Below are positions 1-7,143 of a stretch of DNA of 7,400 nucleotides, in pieces. Position 1 is the first letter of the stretch. The number at the start of each line of letters is the position of its first letter. Source of the DNA: Cypionkella sp. (GTDB lineage Bacteria > Pseudomonadota > Alphaproteobacteria > Rhodobacterales > Rhodobacteraceae). Made by a program: the position numbers and the translations under genes. The notes beneath the pieces are model-generated. The model was not told the DNA's origin. It was given only the letters and a program-made list of their open reading frames with translations, and searched no databases. The stretch covers positions 1-7,400 of the forward strand of contig JAGPBG010000101.1 in the NCBI GenBank assembly GCA_018063485.1, in the 5' to 3' direction.

Positions 1-52
1 CGTTCTCAGGCCAAGGTTTCAGGCCCAGTCCCCATTCCCATGGGCCTGATTT

Positions 53-92
53 GGGGGCGGAAGGGTGAGCAGCTTTCGCCCCCTCTTTTTAT
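53..92 (+). terminator. Rho-independent terminator of an upstream gene outside the window
   Basis: An 11-bp stem is formed by 53-63 and 73-83 (GGGGGCGGAAG with CTTTCGCCCCC, one G.T wobble), closing a 9-base loop at 64-72. It is followed directly by TCTTTTTAT. This is a textbook intrinsic terminator reading rightward; the opposite strand has no T-run after the stem, so it is unidirectional. It most likely ends transcription of a plus-strand gene lying mostly left of the window. A short frame ending in TGA at 47-49, just before the stem, could be the last codons of that gene, but too little is visible to name it. Confidence 0.85.
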
Positions 93-311
93 CACCACCT
101 GCAAAACCGACATGCCGGGCCTTTGCTCGGCAGCGGTGGTGTTGCCTCAAGGCGTTTGGGGAACGCATCGCAGCGAGAGGCCCCGCTCACTTGATCGCCG
201 AAATTCAGATCCGCGTCTCACGCATGAACCGCCTTTCGGGCTTCGACACCACCGAGATGCACTTGCCTTTTCCGGCCTTTATCCGCAGCACCTCACGCGG
301 TAGAACTCCCT
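93..311. other. Gene-free leader before rnhB with two small hairpins
   Basis: No frame here gives a protein I recognise. Two compact hairpins are visible: 113-120 with 125-132 (TGCCGGGC/GCTCGGCA, CTTT loop, one G.T wobble) and 152-156 with 162-166 (GCGTT/AACGC, 5-base loop). Because a terminator lies just upstream at 53-92, the rnhB promoter should be in this stretch, but I see no convincing -35/-10 pair. A frame open from position 1 to 303 runs straight through the terminator and has no family-like composition, so I do not call it. Confidence 0.4.
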
Positions 312-929
312 ATGGTAAGAACTGTCCCCGATCTTTCCTTTGAACTGGCCAGCCCCACCAGCCCCGTGGCGGGTGTGGATGAGGTCGGGCGCGGCCCTTT
401 GGCCGGGCCGGTCACGGCGGCGGCGGTGATTCTCGATCCCACGAATATCCCGCCCGGTCTGAATGATTCCAAGGCGTTGAGCGCCGCCCGGCGCGAGGCG
501 CTGTTTGACCAGATCCTCGCAGGCGCTACCGTCTGTGTCGCCCATGCGTCAGTGGAGGAGATTGATCGACTGAACATCCTGCGCGCCTCTCATCTGGCGA
601 TGGAGCGCGCGGTGGCGGGCCTGAACATCGTACCGGGCCATCTGCTGATTGACGGCAATCTCATTCCTGCTGGTCTGAAAGGATGTGCCACTGCCATCAT
701 CAAGGGCGATGCGCGGTCTTTGTCGATTGCCGCGGCCTCGATTGTTGCAAAAGTAACACGCGACCGGTTGATGGTGGATTTGGCGCAACAATACCCCGGC
801 TATGGCTGGGACCAGAATGCCGGTTACCCGACAAAATTGCATCTGGAGGCGCTTCTAAATCTTGGGATCACTCCTTGGCATAGACGTTCGTTCAAGCCCG
901 TCCACAATATCTTGTATCAAGGAAAATAA
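312..929 (+). CDS. rnhB: Ribonuclease HII
   Basis: This is a 205-residue cytoplasmic endonuclease that cuts the RNA strand of RNA:DNA hybrids and incises 5' of single ribonucleotides left in DNA, starting ribonucleotide excision repair. The N-terminal signature [14 protein letters not shown] (21-34) carries the first two metal-binding acids, D23 and E24. LLIDGN (111-116) supplies D114, and [21 protein letters not shown] (131-151) supplies the probable fourth carboxylate, D133. GYPTKLH (171-177) contains the family's junction-sensing tyrosine, Y172. Length is normal for bacterial RNase HII. The ATG at 312 places the signature at the usual distance from the N-terminus; no strong Shine-Dalgarno precedes it. 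The gene stands after a terminator and 98 bases before ccrM in the same direction. Catalytic assignments are by family knowledge; the motifs are seen directly. Confidence 0.97.
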   Translation: MVRTVPDLSFELASPTSPVAGVDEVGRGPLAGPVTAAAVILDPTNIPPGLNDSKALSAARREALFDQILAGATVCVAHASVEEIDRLNILRASHLAMERAVAGLNIVPGHLLIDGNLIPAGLKGCATAIIKGDARSLSIAAASIVAKVTRDRLMVDLAQQYPGYGWDQNAGYPTKLHLEALLNLGITPWHRRSFKPVHNILYQGK

Positions 930-2152
<1,223 letters not shown>

Positions 2153-2164
2153 TCCCTGACCCGT

Positions 2165-2222
2165 GGCGGGCTTGATCCCGCCCACCCCAGGTTTACGCCG
2201 TGCCGCAGTCCGCCTGCGGCAC
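2165..2222 (+). repeat. Two GC-rich hairpins after ccrM
   Basis: GGCGGG (2165-2170) pairs with CCCGCC (2177-2182) across a 6-base loop. GTGCCGCAG (2200-2208) pairs perfectly with CTGCGGCAC (2214-2222) across TCCGC. Neither is followed by a T-run, so they are not intrinsic terminators themselves. They sit between the ccrM stop and the terminator at 2228-2260. They could protect the ccrM transcript 3' end, or slow polymerase arriving from the convergent alkB gene; both roles are inference. Confidence 0.6.
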
Positions 2223-2227
2223 AACTG

Positions 2228-2260
2228 CCCCGTCATGCTTGCGTGACGGGGTCTTTTCTT
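2228..2260 (+). terminator. Intrinsic terminator of ccrM
   Basis: CCCCGTCA (2228-2235) pairs with TGACGGGG (2244-2251) over an 8-base loop, followed immediately by TCTTTTCTT. The T-run is on the plus-strand side only, so the terminator serves ccrM. Read from the minus strand the same stem has no downstream T-run and would be a poor terminator for alkB. Confidence 0.9.
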
Positions 2261-2269
2261 ATGAAAGCC

Positions 2270-2302
2270 GGTTGAACCATATAGCCGTGGCCAAGTTCAA
2301 CC
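2270..2302 (-). repeat. Inverted repeat spanning the alkB stop codon
   Basis: GGTTGAAC (2270-2277) and GTTCAACC (2295-2302) form a perfect 8-bp stem with a 17-base loop. The alkB stop codon (2297-2299) lies inside the right arm. In the minus-strand transcript the stem is not followed by a clear U-run, so it may be a weak or Rho-assisted end structure or a 3'-protecting hairpin for alkB mRNA. The role is inferred. Confidence 0.45.
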
Positions 2303-3445
2303 TGAACCTTTGGGCATCGGATTGCCGCCTTTGAAATACGGCTTCCAATCTTCGATATCGGGATAAAACTGACGCCGCCACGCCCGCACACGCGGGTTCA
2401 TCATCCTGCGCCAGAGCGGCGGGATCATCGCCACAAAGGTCATCACCGGATAGCCCTGCGGCAATTGCGGGGCCTCGTCTTCGCCATAAGTTTGCAGCAA
2501 GGGATAGCGGCGGTCGGGTTTGTAATGGTGATCGGAATGGCGTTGAAGGTTGATCAATAGCCAGTTCGAGGCCCGATGCGCTGAATTCCAGCTATGGCGC
2601 GGCAAGACATGCTCATATTTGCCATTCCCCAGATGGCGGCGGGTCAGCCCATAATGTTCAACGTAATTGACCAGTTCCAACTGCCAGACGGCTACCCCGG
2701 CTTGCACGACAAACAGCAAAAGCCCCTCCCAACCGCCGACAATCAGCGCCAGCACCAGCATCACCAGTTGCAGCGCGCCATAGCGCCAGAACGGGTTTGA
2801 TCGGTGCAAGGGCGGCAGCCCTTTGCGTGCCAGCATCATCGCCTCGGCCCGCCACGCCGAGCGCGGGCACTCACGCAGCACGCGGGGGAAATAGCGGTGA
2901 AAGCCCTCGTTATAGCGCGCCGTGACCGCATCTCGGGGGGTGCCGACATAGAGGTGATGCACGCGCAGGTGTTCGGATCGGAAATGGCCATAGAGCGCCA
3001 TCGCCATCAAGAGATCGCCCAGCCAACGCTCGAACGCAGGCTTTTGGTGCATCAGCTCGTGCGAATAGACAATGCCGATGGTGCCCGAAATCACCCCGAT
3101 GCCAAAGGCCAGCCCGAATTTCTCCAGCGCGCCCAGATGGGTGGTATGGGTGGCAAACCAGATCATGCCAAAGACCAGAATGAACTGGATCGGAAACCAG
3201 ATCAGCGTGATCAGCCGATACCAGAACAACTGGTCCAGCGGGGTTTCGGTATCGGTGTTCTCGGTATATTGGCCGGTGATCGCATCAAGGATCGAGTAAA
3301 GCCCCCAAGTATAGGCGGGCAACAACAGCACTGCCAACCCGCCAACCCAGGCCGCAATCAGCGCCACCGGAATGGTGCCGAGCGAGAGCCAGAACGGCAG
3401 CGCCATGCGCAGGCTTGTCAGTTGTTCAGCTGGGATCCTGGTCAT
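2297..3445 (-). CDS. alkB: Integral membrane alkane 1-monooxygenase (AlkB family)
   Basis: This 382-residue non-haem di-iron enzyme of the inner membrane hydroxylates the terminal carbon of alkanes, using O2 and electrons from rubredoxin and rubredoxin reductase. All the histidine boxes of the AlkB group are present: HELMH (129-133), EHLRVHH (158-164) and LQRHSDHH (300-307). The NYVEHYGL box (260-267) separates AlkB from other fatty acid desaturase-fold proteins. Hydrophobic segments lie near 15-45 (two helices), 76-98, 108-127 and 222-254, compatible with the six-helix topology. Length is near the usual 390-410. The ATG at 3445 has GAGG at 3453-3456, 7 bases upstream. It lies 60 bases downstream of mutY on the same strand, but has its own candidate promoter. 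No rubredoxin or reductase gene is in the window, so the redox partners must be elsewhere. Substrate chain length cannot be read from the sequence. Confidence 0.93.
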   Translation of the reverse strand: MTRIPAEQLTSLRMALPFWLSLGTIPVALIAAWVGGLAVLLLPAYTWGLYSILDAITGQYTENTDTETPLDQLFWYRLITLIWFPIQFILVFGMIWFATHTTHLGALEKFGLAFGIGVISGTIGIVYSHELMHQKPAFERWLGDLLMAMALYGHFRSEHLRVHHLYVGTPRDAVTARYNEGFHRYFPRVLRECPRSAWRAEAMMLARKGLPPLHRSNPFWRYGALQLVMLVLALIVGGWEGLLLFVVQAGVAVWQLELVNYVEHYGLTRRHLGNGKYEHVLPRHSWNSAHRASNWLLINLQRHSDHHYKPDRRYPLLQTYGEDEAPQLPQGYPVMTFVAMIPPLWRRMMNPRVRAWRRQFYPDIEDWKPYFKGGNPMPKGSG

Positions 3446-3469
3446 TTCGGGGCCTCGTGATTTTGGCGA

Positions 3470-3497
3470 ATCCTAGCGCAAAAGCCCTGAAACTCAA
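3470..3497 (-). promoter_or_regulatory. Candidate alkB promoter with a GANTC site in the -10 box
   Basis: Reading the minus strand, TTGAGT (3497-3492) and TAGGAT (3475-3470) are separated by 16 bases, each matching the sigma70-type consensus at four of six positions. The spacing to the alkB ATG (3445) leaves a short leader with GAGG at 3453-3456. GATTC (3468-3472 as GAATC on plus), a predicted CcrM target, overlaps the -10 element. Both boxes are moderate, and cotranscription with mutY is also possible. Confidence 0.4.
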
Positions 3498-3505
3498 CGG
3501 TGCAG

Positions 3506-4549
3506 TCATTCATTGGCTGCGGCAAGCTGGTAGGCCTTTTTCATCACCGTTGGCAAATCTTCGGCCCGTAGCGCCGGGCTGTGCAAAAACTGACCGCGTG
3601 AGGGTGTTTGACCCTTGGCAACCTCGGCCACATGCACCTCCAACACCAAATGAAAATGCGTGAAAGTGTGCCGCACCTCGCCAACCGCCTGCCATTTCGC
3701 CGCAATCGGCGGGCCGTCCTGTCCGCCCCTGTCCCAATCATCACCCGGAAAGCCCAGCATCCCACCCAGCAACCCTTTGGCGGGACGGCGTTCCACCAAC
3801 CAGCCCTCGCCCTGCCGCGCGATCCAGACCACTCCCTGCCGCGTGGGCTTCACCGGTTTCGCGCGTTTGGCCGGCAGATCGGCAGCAATCCCCTGATCCG
3901 CCGCCATGCAACCCATCCGCCACGGGCACATCGCGCAAGCCGGATTGCGCGGGGTGCAAATCGTGGCCCCCAGATCCATCACGGCTTGGGCATAATCGCC
4001 GGGGCGTTCATCGGGCGTCAGCGCCGAGGCCAGCACCATCAACACAGGCTTGGCGTCGGGCAGCGGCGTCAGCACCGCATAGCGCCGCGCCAGCACCCGC
4101 TCGACATTGCCATCCAGCACAGTCTCGCGCCGATCAAAGGCAATCGAGGCCACTGCCGCCGCCGTGTAGGGGCCAATGCCGGGCAGGCGCAGCAATTCCT
4201 CACGCGTGTCGGGAAACGCTCCGCCATGATCGGCCACCACCGCCCGCGCGCAGGCCAGAAGGTTGCGTGCGCGTGCATAGTAGCCAAGCCCCGCCCATTC
4301 GGCCATCACCTCACCATCCGCCGCCGCTGCGAGATTGGCCACCGATGGCCAGCGCGCCACAAAGCGGCGGAAATAGTCGCGCACTGCCGCCACTGTCGTC
4401 TGTTGCAACATCACCTCGGACAGCCAGATGTGATAGGGATCGGGCCGCAGGCCCGACTTGCGCCCCGCAGGGCCAACCCGCCACGGCATCACCCGCGCAT
4501 GGGTGTCATACCAGTCCAGCAGAACCGCGCTCGCATTCCTCTCACGCAA
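3506..4549 (-). CDS. mutY: A/G-specific adenine DNA glycosylase MutY
   Basis: The 347-residue enzyme removes adenine mispaired with 8-oxoguanine, preventing G:C to T:A mutations. The N-terminal glycosylase domain has SEVMLQQT with catalytic E45, the helix-hairpin-helix LPGIGPYTAAA (122-132) and catalytic D146 in LDGNVERV. The 101-residue E-to-D spacing equals that of E. coli MutY. The iron-sulfur ligands are C198, C205, C208 and C214 in the C-x6-C-x2-C-x5-C pattern. From about 238 to the end is the NUDIX-like 8-oxoG-recognition domain with HTFTHFHL (294-301). The only upstream in-frame start that keeps the conserved LLDWYDTHAR segment (10-19) is TTG at 4549; a TAA lies two codons further up and the next ATG is codon 21. 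AAGGGA 7 bases before the TTG supports it. The gene diverges from dciA and precedes alkB by 60 bases. Confidence 0.96.
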   Translation of the reverse strand: MRERNASAVLLDWYDTHARVMPWRVGPAGRKSGLRPDPYHIWLSEVMLQQTTVAAVRDYFRRFVARWPSVANLAAAADGEVMAEWAGLGYYARARNLLACARAVVADHGGAFPDTREELLRLPGIGPYTAAAVASIAFDRRETVLDGNVERVLARRYAVLTPLPDAKPVLMVLASALTPDERPGDYAQAVMDLGATICTPRNPACAMCPWRMGCMAADQGIAADLPAKRAKPVKPTRQGVVWIARQGEGWLVERRPAKGLLGGMLGFPGDDWDRGGQDGPPIAAKWQAVGEVRHTFTHFHLVLEVHVAEVAKGQTPSRGQFLHSPALRAEDLPTVMKKAYQLAAANE

Positions 4550-4632
4550 TCTTTATTCCCTTCCCCGGTGCTGGCCTCTGGCGGCAGCGCCGCTTTGCAG
4601 GCTAACATAGCGAGGAAACCAGTCAGGACCAG
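4550..4632. promoter_or_regulatory. Divergent mutY/dciA intergenic region
   Basis: These 83 bases must hold start signals for both mutY (minus) and the dciA-dsbA-caiB operon (plus). Visible elements are AAGGGA (minus strand, 4562-4557), the ribosome binding site that decides the mutY TTG start, and AGGA (4625-4628), only 4 bases before the dciA ATG. A small hairpin with arms GCGGC (4581-4585) and GCCGC (4589-4593) sits in the middle. TAACAT (4603-4608) could be a -10 box for the plus strand, but no matching -35 is seen. No promoter is called with confidence. Confidence 0.4.
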
Positions 4633-5166
4633 ATGGCCCGCACAGCGCAACCCATGCCCGATCCTTCGCGCCGCAGGCGTGGCTTTGAACCCGCCGCGGG
4701 TTTGATGAAGGAACAGATTCGCAGCGCCAGCGAAAGCCGCGGCTTTGCTGTGGCCCGCCTTCTTACCCATTGGCCCGAAATTGCCGGAGCGCAGCTTGCC
4801 CCGATCACAAGACCGGTCAAGATCGGCTATGGCCGTGAAGGCATGGGGGCGACGCTGACCCTGCTGACCACCTCGGCTCATGCGCCGATGGTGCAGATGG
4901 ACCTGCCGCGGCTCAAGGAAAAGGTGAACGCGGTCTATGGCTATAACGCCATCGCCCGCATCCTGATCACCCAAACCGCTGCCACCGGCTTTGCCGAGGG
5001 GCAGGCGCAATTCCTGCCCGCAACCCCGCTGCAAAGGCAACCCGATCCGCAGATCGTCGCCGAAGCCGCGCGCACGGCAGCGCCAATCCGTGATGACGGC
5101 TTGCGCAAGGCGCTTGAAGCCATGGCGCAAAACGTCTTAACTCGCAATAACCCGAAAAAAGGCTGA
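4633..5166 (+). CDS. dciA: DciA-like DUF721 protein, probable helicase loader
   Basis: A 177-residue soluble protein. Residues about 20-115 fit the DUF721/DciA domain: HWPEIAG (46-52) followed by APITRPVKI (56-64), then GATLTLLTTSAHAPMVQMD (72-90) and LKEKVNAVYGYNAIARILI (94-112). This pattern resembles the KH-like fold of DciA, which helps load the replicative helicase DnaB in bacteria lacking DnaC/DnaI. The tail from about 120 is Ala/Gln/Pro-rich and probably flexible, ending with a short helix-like stretch (156-169). Basic residues at 13-16 may contact DNA. The ATG at 4633 is preceded by AGGA at only 4 bases; the ATG at codon 8 is an alternative. It heads a tight operon with dsbA (4-base gap) and is divergent from mutY. 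The family call is good; the helicase-loading role rests on work in other bacteria. Confidence 0.82.
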   Translation: MARTAQPMPDPSRRRRGFEPAAGLMKEQIRSASESRGFAVARLLTHWPEIAGAQLAPITRPVKIGYGREGMGATLTLLTTSAHAPMVQMDLPRLKEKVNAVYGYNAIARILITQTAATGFAEGQAQFLPATPLQRQPDPQIVAEAARTAAPIRDDGLRKALEAMAQNVLTRNNPKKG

Positions 5167-5170
5167 TGGA

Positions 5171-5872
5171 ATGAACAAGAAATATGGCATGGCGCTGGGC
5201 GCAATCGTGCTGATGGCAGGGCTTGGGTTCTGGGCCAATGGCCGCGGCACCGACCTTTCGGCACTGGCTCCACTGGCCGCTCAGGCCGAAACCGCAACGG
5301 CTCCTGCCGCCGATACCACTGCTCCGGCCAGCGATGCCAAAGCCATTGAGGTCAAGGATTTCTCCATCGGCCCCAGCGATGCAAAAATCAACTTCATCGA
5401 ATATGCCTCATTCACCTGTCCGCATTGCGCCGATTTTCACACTCAAGTGTTCCCCAAACTCAAGACCGATTACATCGACACCGGTAAAATGCGGTTTGAA
5501 TACCGCGAGGTTTACTTTGATCGCTTCGGTCTTTGGGGCGCCATGGTTGCCCGCTGCGGTGGCGAGATGCGTTATTTTGGCATTACCGATATTCTGTTTG
5601 ACACCCAGAGCGAATGGGCGGCCACCGATGATCCGAATGCTGTTGTTGCCAGCCTGAAAAAAATTGGCCGCACTGCCGGGATGGATGATGCAACGATTGA
5701 TCTCTGTCTGAAAGACGCAGCCACCGCCGACGCACTGGTTGCGCATTTCGAGACCAATTTCAAAGCCGACGGTATCGAAGGCACGCCCTCTTTCATGATC
5801 AACGGCACCAAATACACCAATATGAGCTATGACAAGCTCAAGGAAGTGCTCGATGCAGAGCTGGCGAAATAA
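5171..5872 (+). CDS. Periplasmic DsbA-family thiol:disulfide oxidoreductase
   Basis: A 233-residue exported thioredoxin-fold protein. The N-terminus (1-39) is a signal sequence or membrane anchor: MNKK, then a hydrophobic stretch at 7-22, then a possible cleavage site after AAQA (36-39). No lipobox cysteine is present. An Ala/Thr/Pro-rich low-complexity linker covers about 40-57. The redox centre is C83-P-H-C86, with the cis-proline loop at GTPSF (204-208). Two further cysteines, C129 and C179, could form a second disulfide. The CPHC motif is the DsbA type, favouring an oxidase, though a DsbC/DsbG-like role is possible. The start is 4 bases after the dciA stop, with AAAAGG (5157-5162) inside the dciA end as ribosome binding site, so translation is probably coupled. 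Substrates are unknown. Confidence 0.9.
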   Translation: MNKKYGMALGAIVLMAGLGFWANGRGTDLSALAPLAAQAETATAPAADTTAPASDAKAIEVKDFSIGPSDAKINFIEYASFTCPHCADFHTQVFPKLKTDYIDTGKMRFEYREVYFDRFGLWGAMVARCGGEMRYFGITDILFDTQSEWAATDDPNAVVASLKKIGRTAGMDDATIDLCLKDAATADALVAHFETNFKADGIEGTPSFMINGTKYTNMSYDKLKEVLDAELAK

Positions 5873-5875
5873 GCC

Positions 5876-6988
5876 ATGACGCCGCTTGATGGAATAAAGG
5901 TGATTGAACTGGCCCGGATCCTTGCCGGGCCATGGGCAGGGCAAACCCTGGCCGATCTGGGCGCCGATGTGATCAAGGTCGAGGCTCCCGAAGGCGATGA
6001 TACCCGCCGCTGGGGGCCGCCCTTCATCGACCATGACGGGGATCGGTCTGCCGCCTATTTCCATGCCACCAATCGCGGCAAACGCTCGGTCACTTGCGAT
6101 TTTCGCACGGCCGAAGGGCAGGCGATGGTGCGTGATCTGATCAAGGACGCCGATGTCGTGATCGAGAATTTCAAGGTTGGCGGCCTTGCGAAATACGGGC
6201 TGGATTATGCCAGCCTTGCCGCGATCAACCCGCGCCTGATTTATTGCTCGATCACCGGGTTTGGCCAAACCGGCCCCTATGCCCATCGTGCGGGGTATGA
6301 TTTCATCATTCAGGGCATGTCGGGGCTGATGTCTGTCACGGGTGCGCCCGATGGTCAGCCGCAAAAGGTGGGTGTCGCCGTTACTGATGTGTTCACCGGC
6401 GTCTATTCCGCCACCGCTATTCTGGCGGCTTTGGTGCAGCGCGGGCGCACCGGGCAGGGCCAGCATATTGATATGGCGCTGTTGGATGTGGCCACCTCGG
6501 TGATGGCAAATCAGGCGATGAACTATCTGGCAACCGGCACCCCTCCGGGGCTTATGGGCAACGCGCATCCCAATCTTGCGCCCTATGCGGTGTTTGATTG
6601 TGCCGATGGCTGGATCATTCTGGCCACTGGCAACGACGGCCAATACCGCAAACTTTGCGCACTTCTGGGTCTGCCCGAGATGGCTGAAGACGCGGCCTAC
6701 CTTGCCAATGCCGACCGCATTGCCAACCGGGCCGAGTTGACGTCGCGCTTAACCGCCGCCACCCGTCGCTTTACCAAAGCCGACCTGCTCTGCGCCTGTG
6801 AAGCCGCAGGCGTTCCCGCTGGCCCGATCAACGATCTGGCCGAGGTTTTCGCCGATCCGCAAGTGGTGGCGCGCAAGATGCAGATTGCGCCGGGTGGTTT
6901 GCCCGGAGTGCGCACCCCGATCAGCTTTTCAAGGGCGGAGTTATCACTGGACAGACCCGCGCCAAAACTGGGGGAGCATGATCAATAG
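5876..6988 (+). CDS. Family III acyl-CoA transferase (CaiB/BaiF type), short C-terminus
   Basis: A 370-residue cytoplasmic CoA-transferase that moves CoA between organic acids through enzyme-bound anhydride intermediates. Family III marks are LDGIKVIELARILAGPWAGQ (4-23), LADLGADVIKVE (25-36), NRGKRSV (66-72), the ENFKVGGLAKYGLDY segment (97-111), and VAVTDVFTGVYSATAILAAL (167-186), where D171 is the probable catalytic aspartate. GQGQHIDMALLD (193-204) and GPINDLAEVFADPQV (316-330) are also typical. The protein ends right after PAPKLGEHDQ; relatives usually run 10-20 residues past this LGEH. The missing end coincides with the start of a palindromic element. The start codon lies 3 bases after the dsbA stop, so coupling is likely. 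The substrate (formyl-, succinyl-, carnitine- or other CoA) cannot be told from the sequence. Confidence 0.9.
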   Translation: MTPLDGIKVIELARILAGPWAGQTLADLGADVIKVEAPEGDDTRRWGPPFIDHDGDRSAAYFHATNRGKRSVTCDFRTAEGQAMVRDLIKDADVVIENFKVGGLAKYGLDYASLAAINPRLIYCSITGFGQTGPYAHRAGYDFIIQGMSGLMSVTGAPDGQPQKVGVAVTDVFTGVYSATAILAALVQRGRTGQGQHIDMALLDVATSVMANQAMNYLATGTPPGLMGNAHPNLAPYAVFDCADGWIILATGNDGQYRKLCALLGLPEMAEDAAYLANADRIANRAELTSRLTAATRRFTKADLLCACEAAGVPAGPINDLAEVFADPQVVARKMQIAPGGLPGVRTPISFSRAELSLDRPAPKLGEHDQ

Positions 6989-7143
6989 ATTTAGAAAGCG
7001 TTGATGCGCGCCTCTAATGCGCGTTGCGTTCAATCAGAGACATGTATTCACCTCGTAACCCGAGGCAGCGATTGTCCTTGCAAACGCGTTCGGGTTGCGA
7101 GGTGAATTCAATTTGACACAACGCGCTCTAACCCATTGATATG
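6977..7143. repeat. Imperfect palindromic element between caiB and lpxK (possible MITE-like repeat)
   Basis: The core is an 18-bp inverted repeat, 7046-7063 against 7090-7107 (ATTCACCTCGTAACCCGA and TCGGGTTGCGAGGTGAAT), with a single A/G change that still pairs as U.G in RNA. The loop is 26 bases. Outside it, GCGCGTTG (7019-7026) matches CAACGCGC (7119-7126). Further out, TTAGAAAGCGTTG (6991-7003) matches CAACGCGCTCTAA (7119-7131) at 11 of 13 positions, and ATCAAT (6981-6986) matches ATTGAT (7135-7140). The left arm has about 30 extra bases, including two ATGCGCG copies (7004-7010, 7017-7023). It covers most of the 189-base gap between convergent genes and includes the last codons of the CoA-transferase gene. 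No T-run follows either side of the core, so it is not a standard terminator. A degenerate dispersed repeat is my best guess. Confidence 0.7.
7113..7142 (+). promoter_or_regulatory. Candidate rightward promoter in the palindrome's right arm
   Basis: A perfect TTGACA (7113-7118) is followed after 18 bases by TGATAT (7137-7142), which matches the -10 consensus at only three of six positions. Transcription from here would run antisense into the 3' end of lpxK. No open frame follows: ATG at 7141 meets TAG two codons later. The perfect -35 box may be a chance result of the repeat sequence. Confidence 0.2.

Noticed and set aside
1..303. Plus-strand frame open from the left edge to 303, and an overlapping GTG-started frame 65-343
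   Set aside because: Both cross the region of the strong terminator or run into rnhB, have no recognisable domain, and show a composition typical of GC-rich chance frames.
2804..3460. 218-residue plus-strand frame opposite alkB
   Set aside because: It is the antisense shadow of a clear AlkB gene: rich in Arg, Gln and His, with no motif.
4603..4608. -10 box TAACAT for the dciA operon
   Set aside because: The bases 17 upstream (GGCGGC) do not resemble a -35 element, so the pairing is not supported.
3608..4705. 365-residue plus-strand frame opposite mutY and running into dciA
   Set aside because: Antisense shadow of mutY with high Arg/His/Pro content and no domain; it also overlaps the real dciA start.
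5408..6643. 411-residue minus-strand frame opposite dsbA and the CoA-transferase gene
   Set aside because: The length is striking, but it spans two well-supported genes on the other strand and has only the Gly/His/Ile-rich composition produced by reverse reading.
7046..7107. Bidirectional intrinsic terminator between caiB and lpxK
   Set aside because: The stem is strong, but neither side is followed by a T-run in the direction of transcription, and the loop of 26 bases is long for a terminator.
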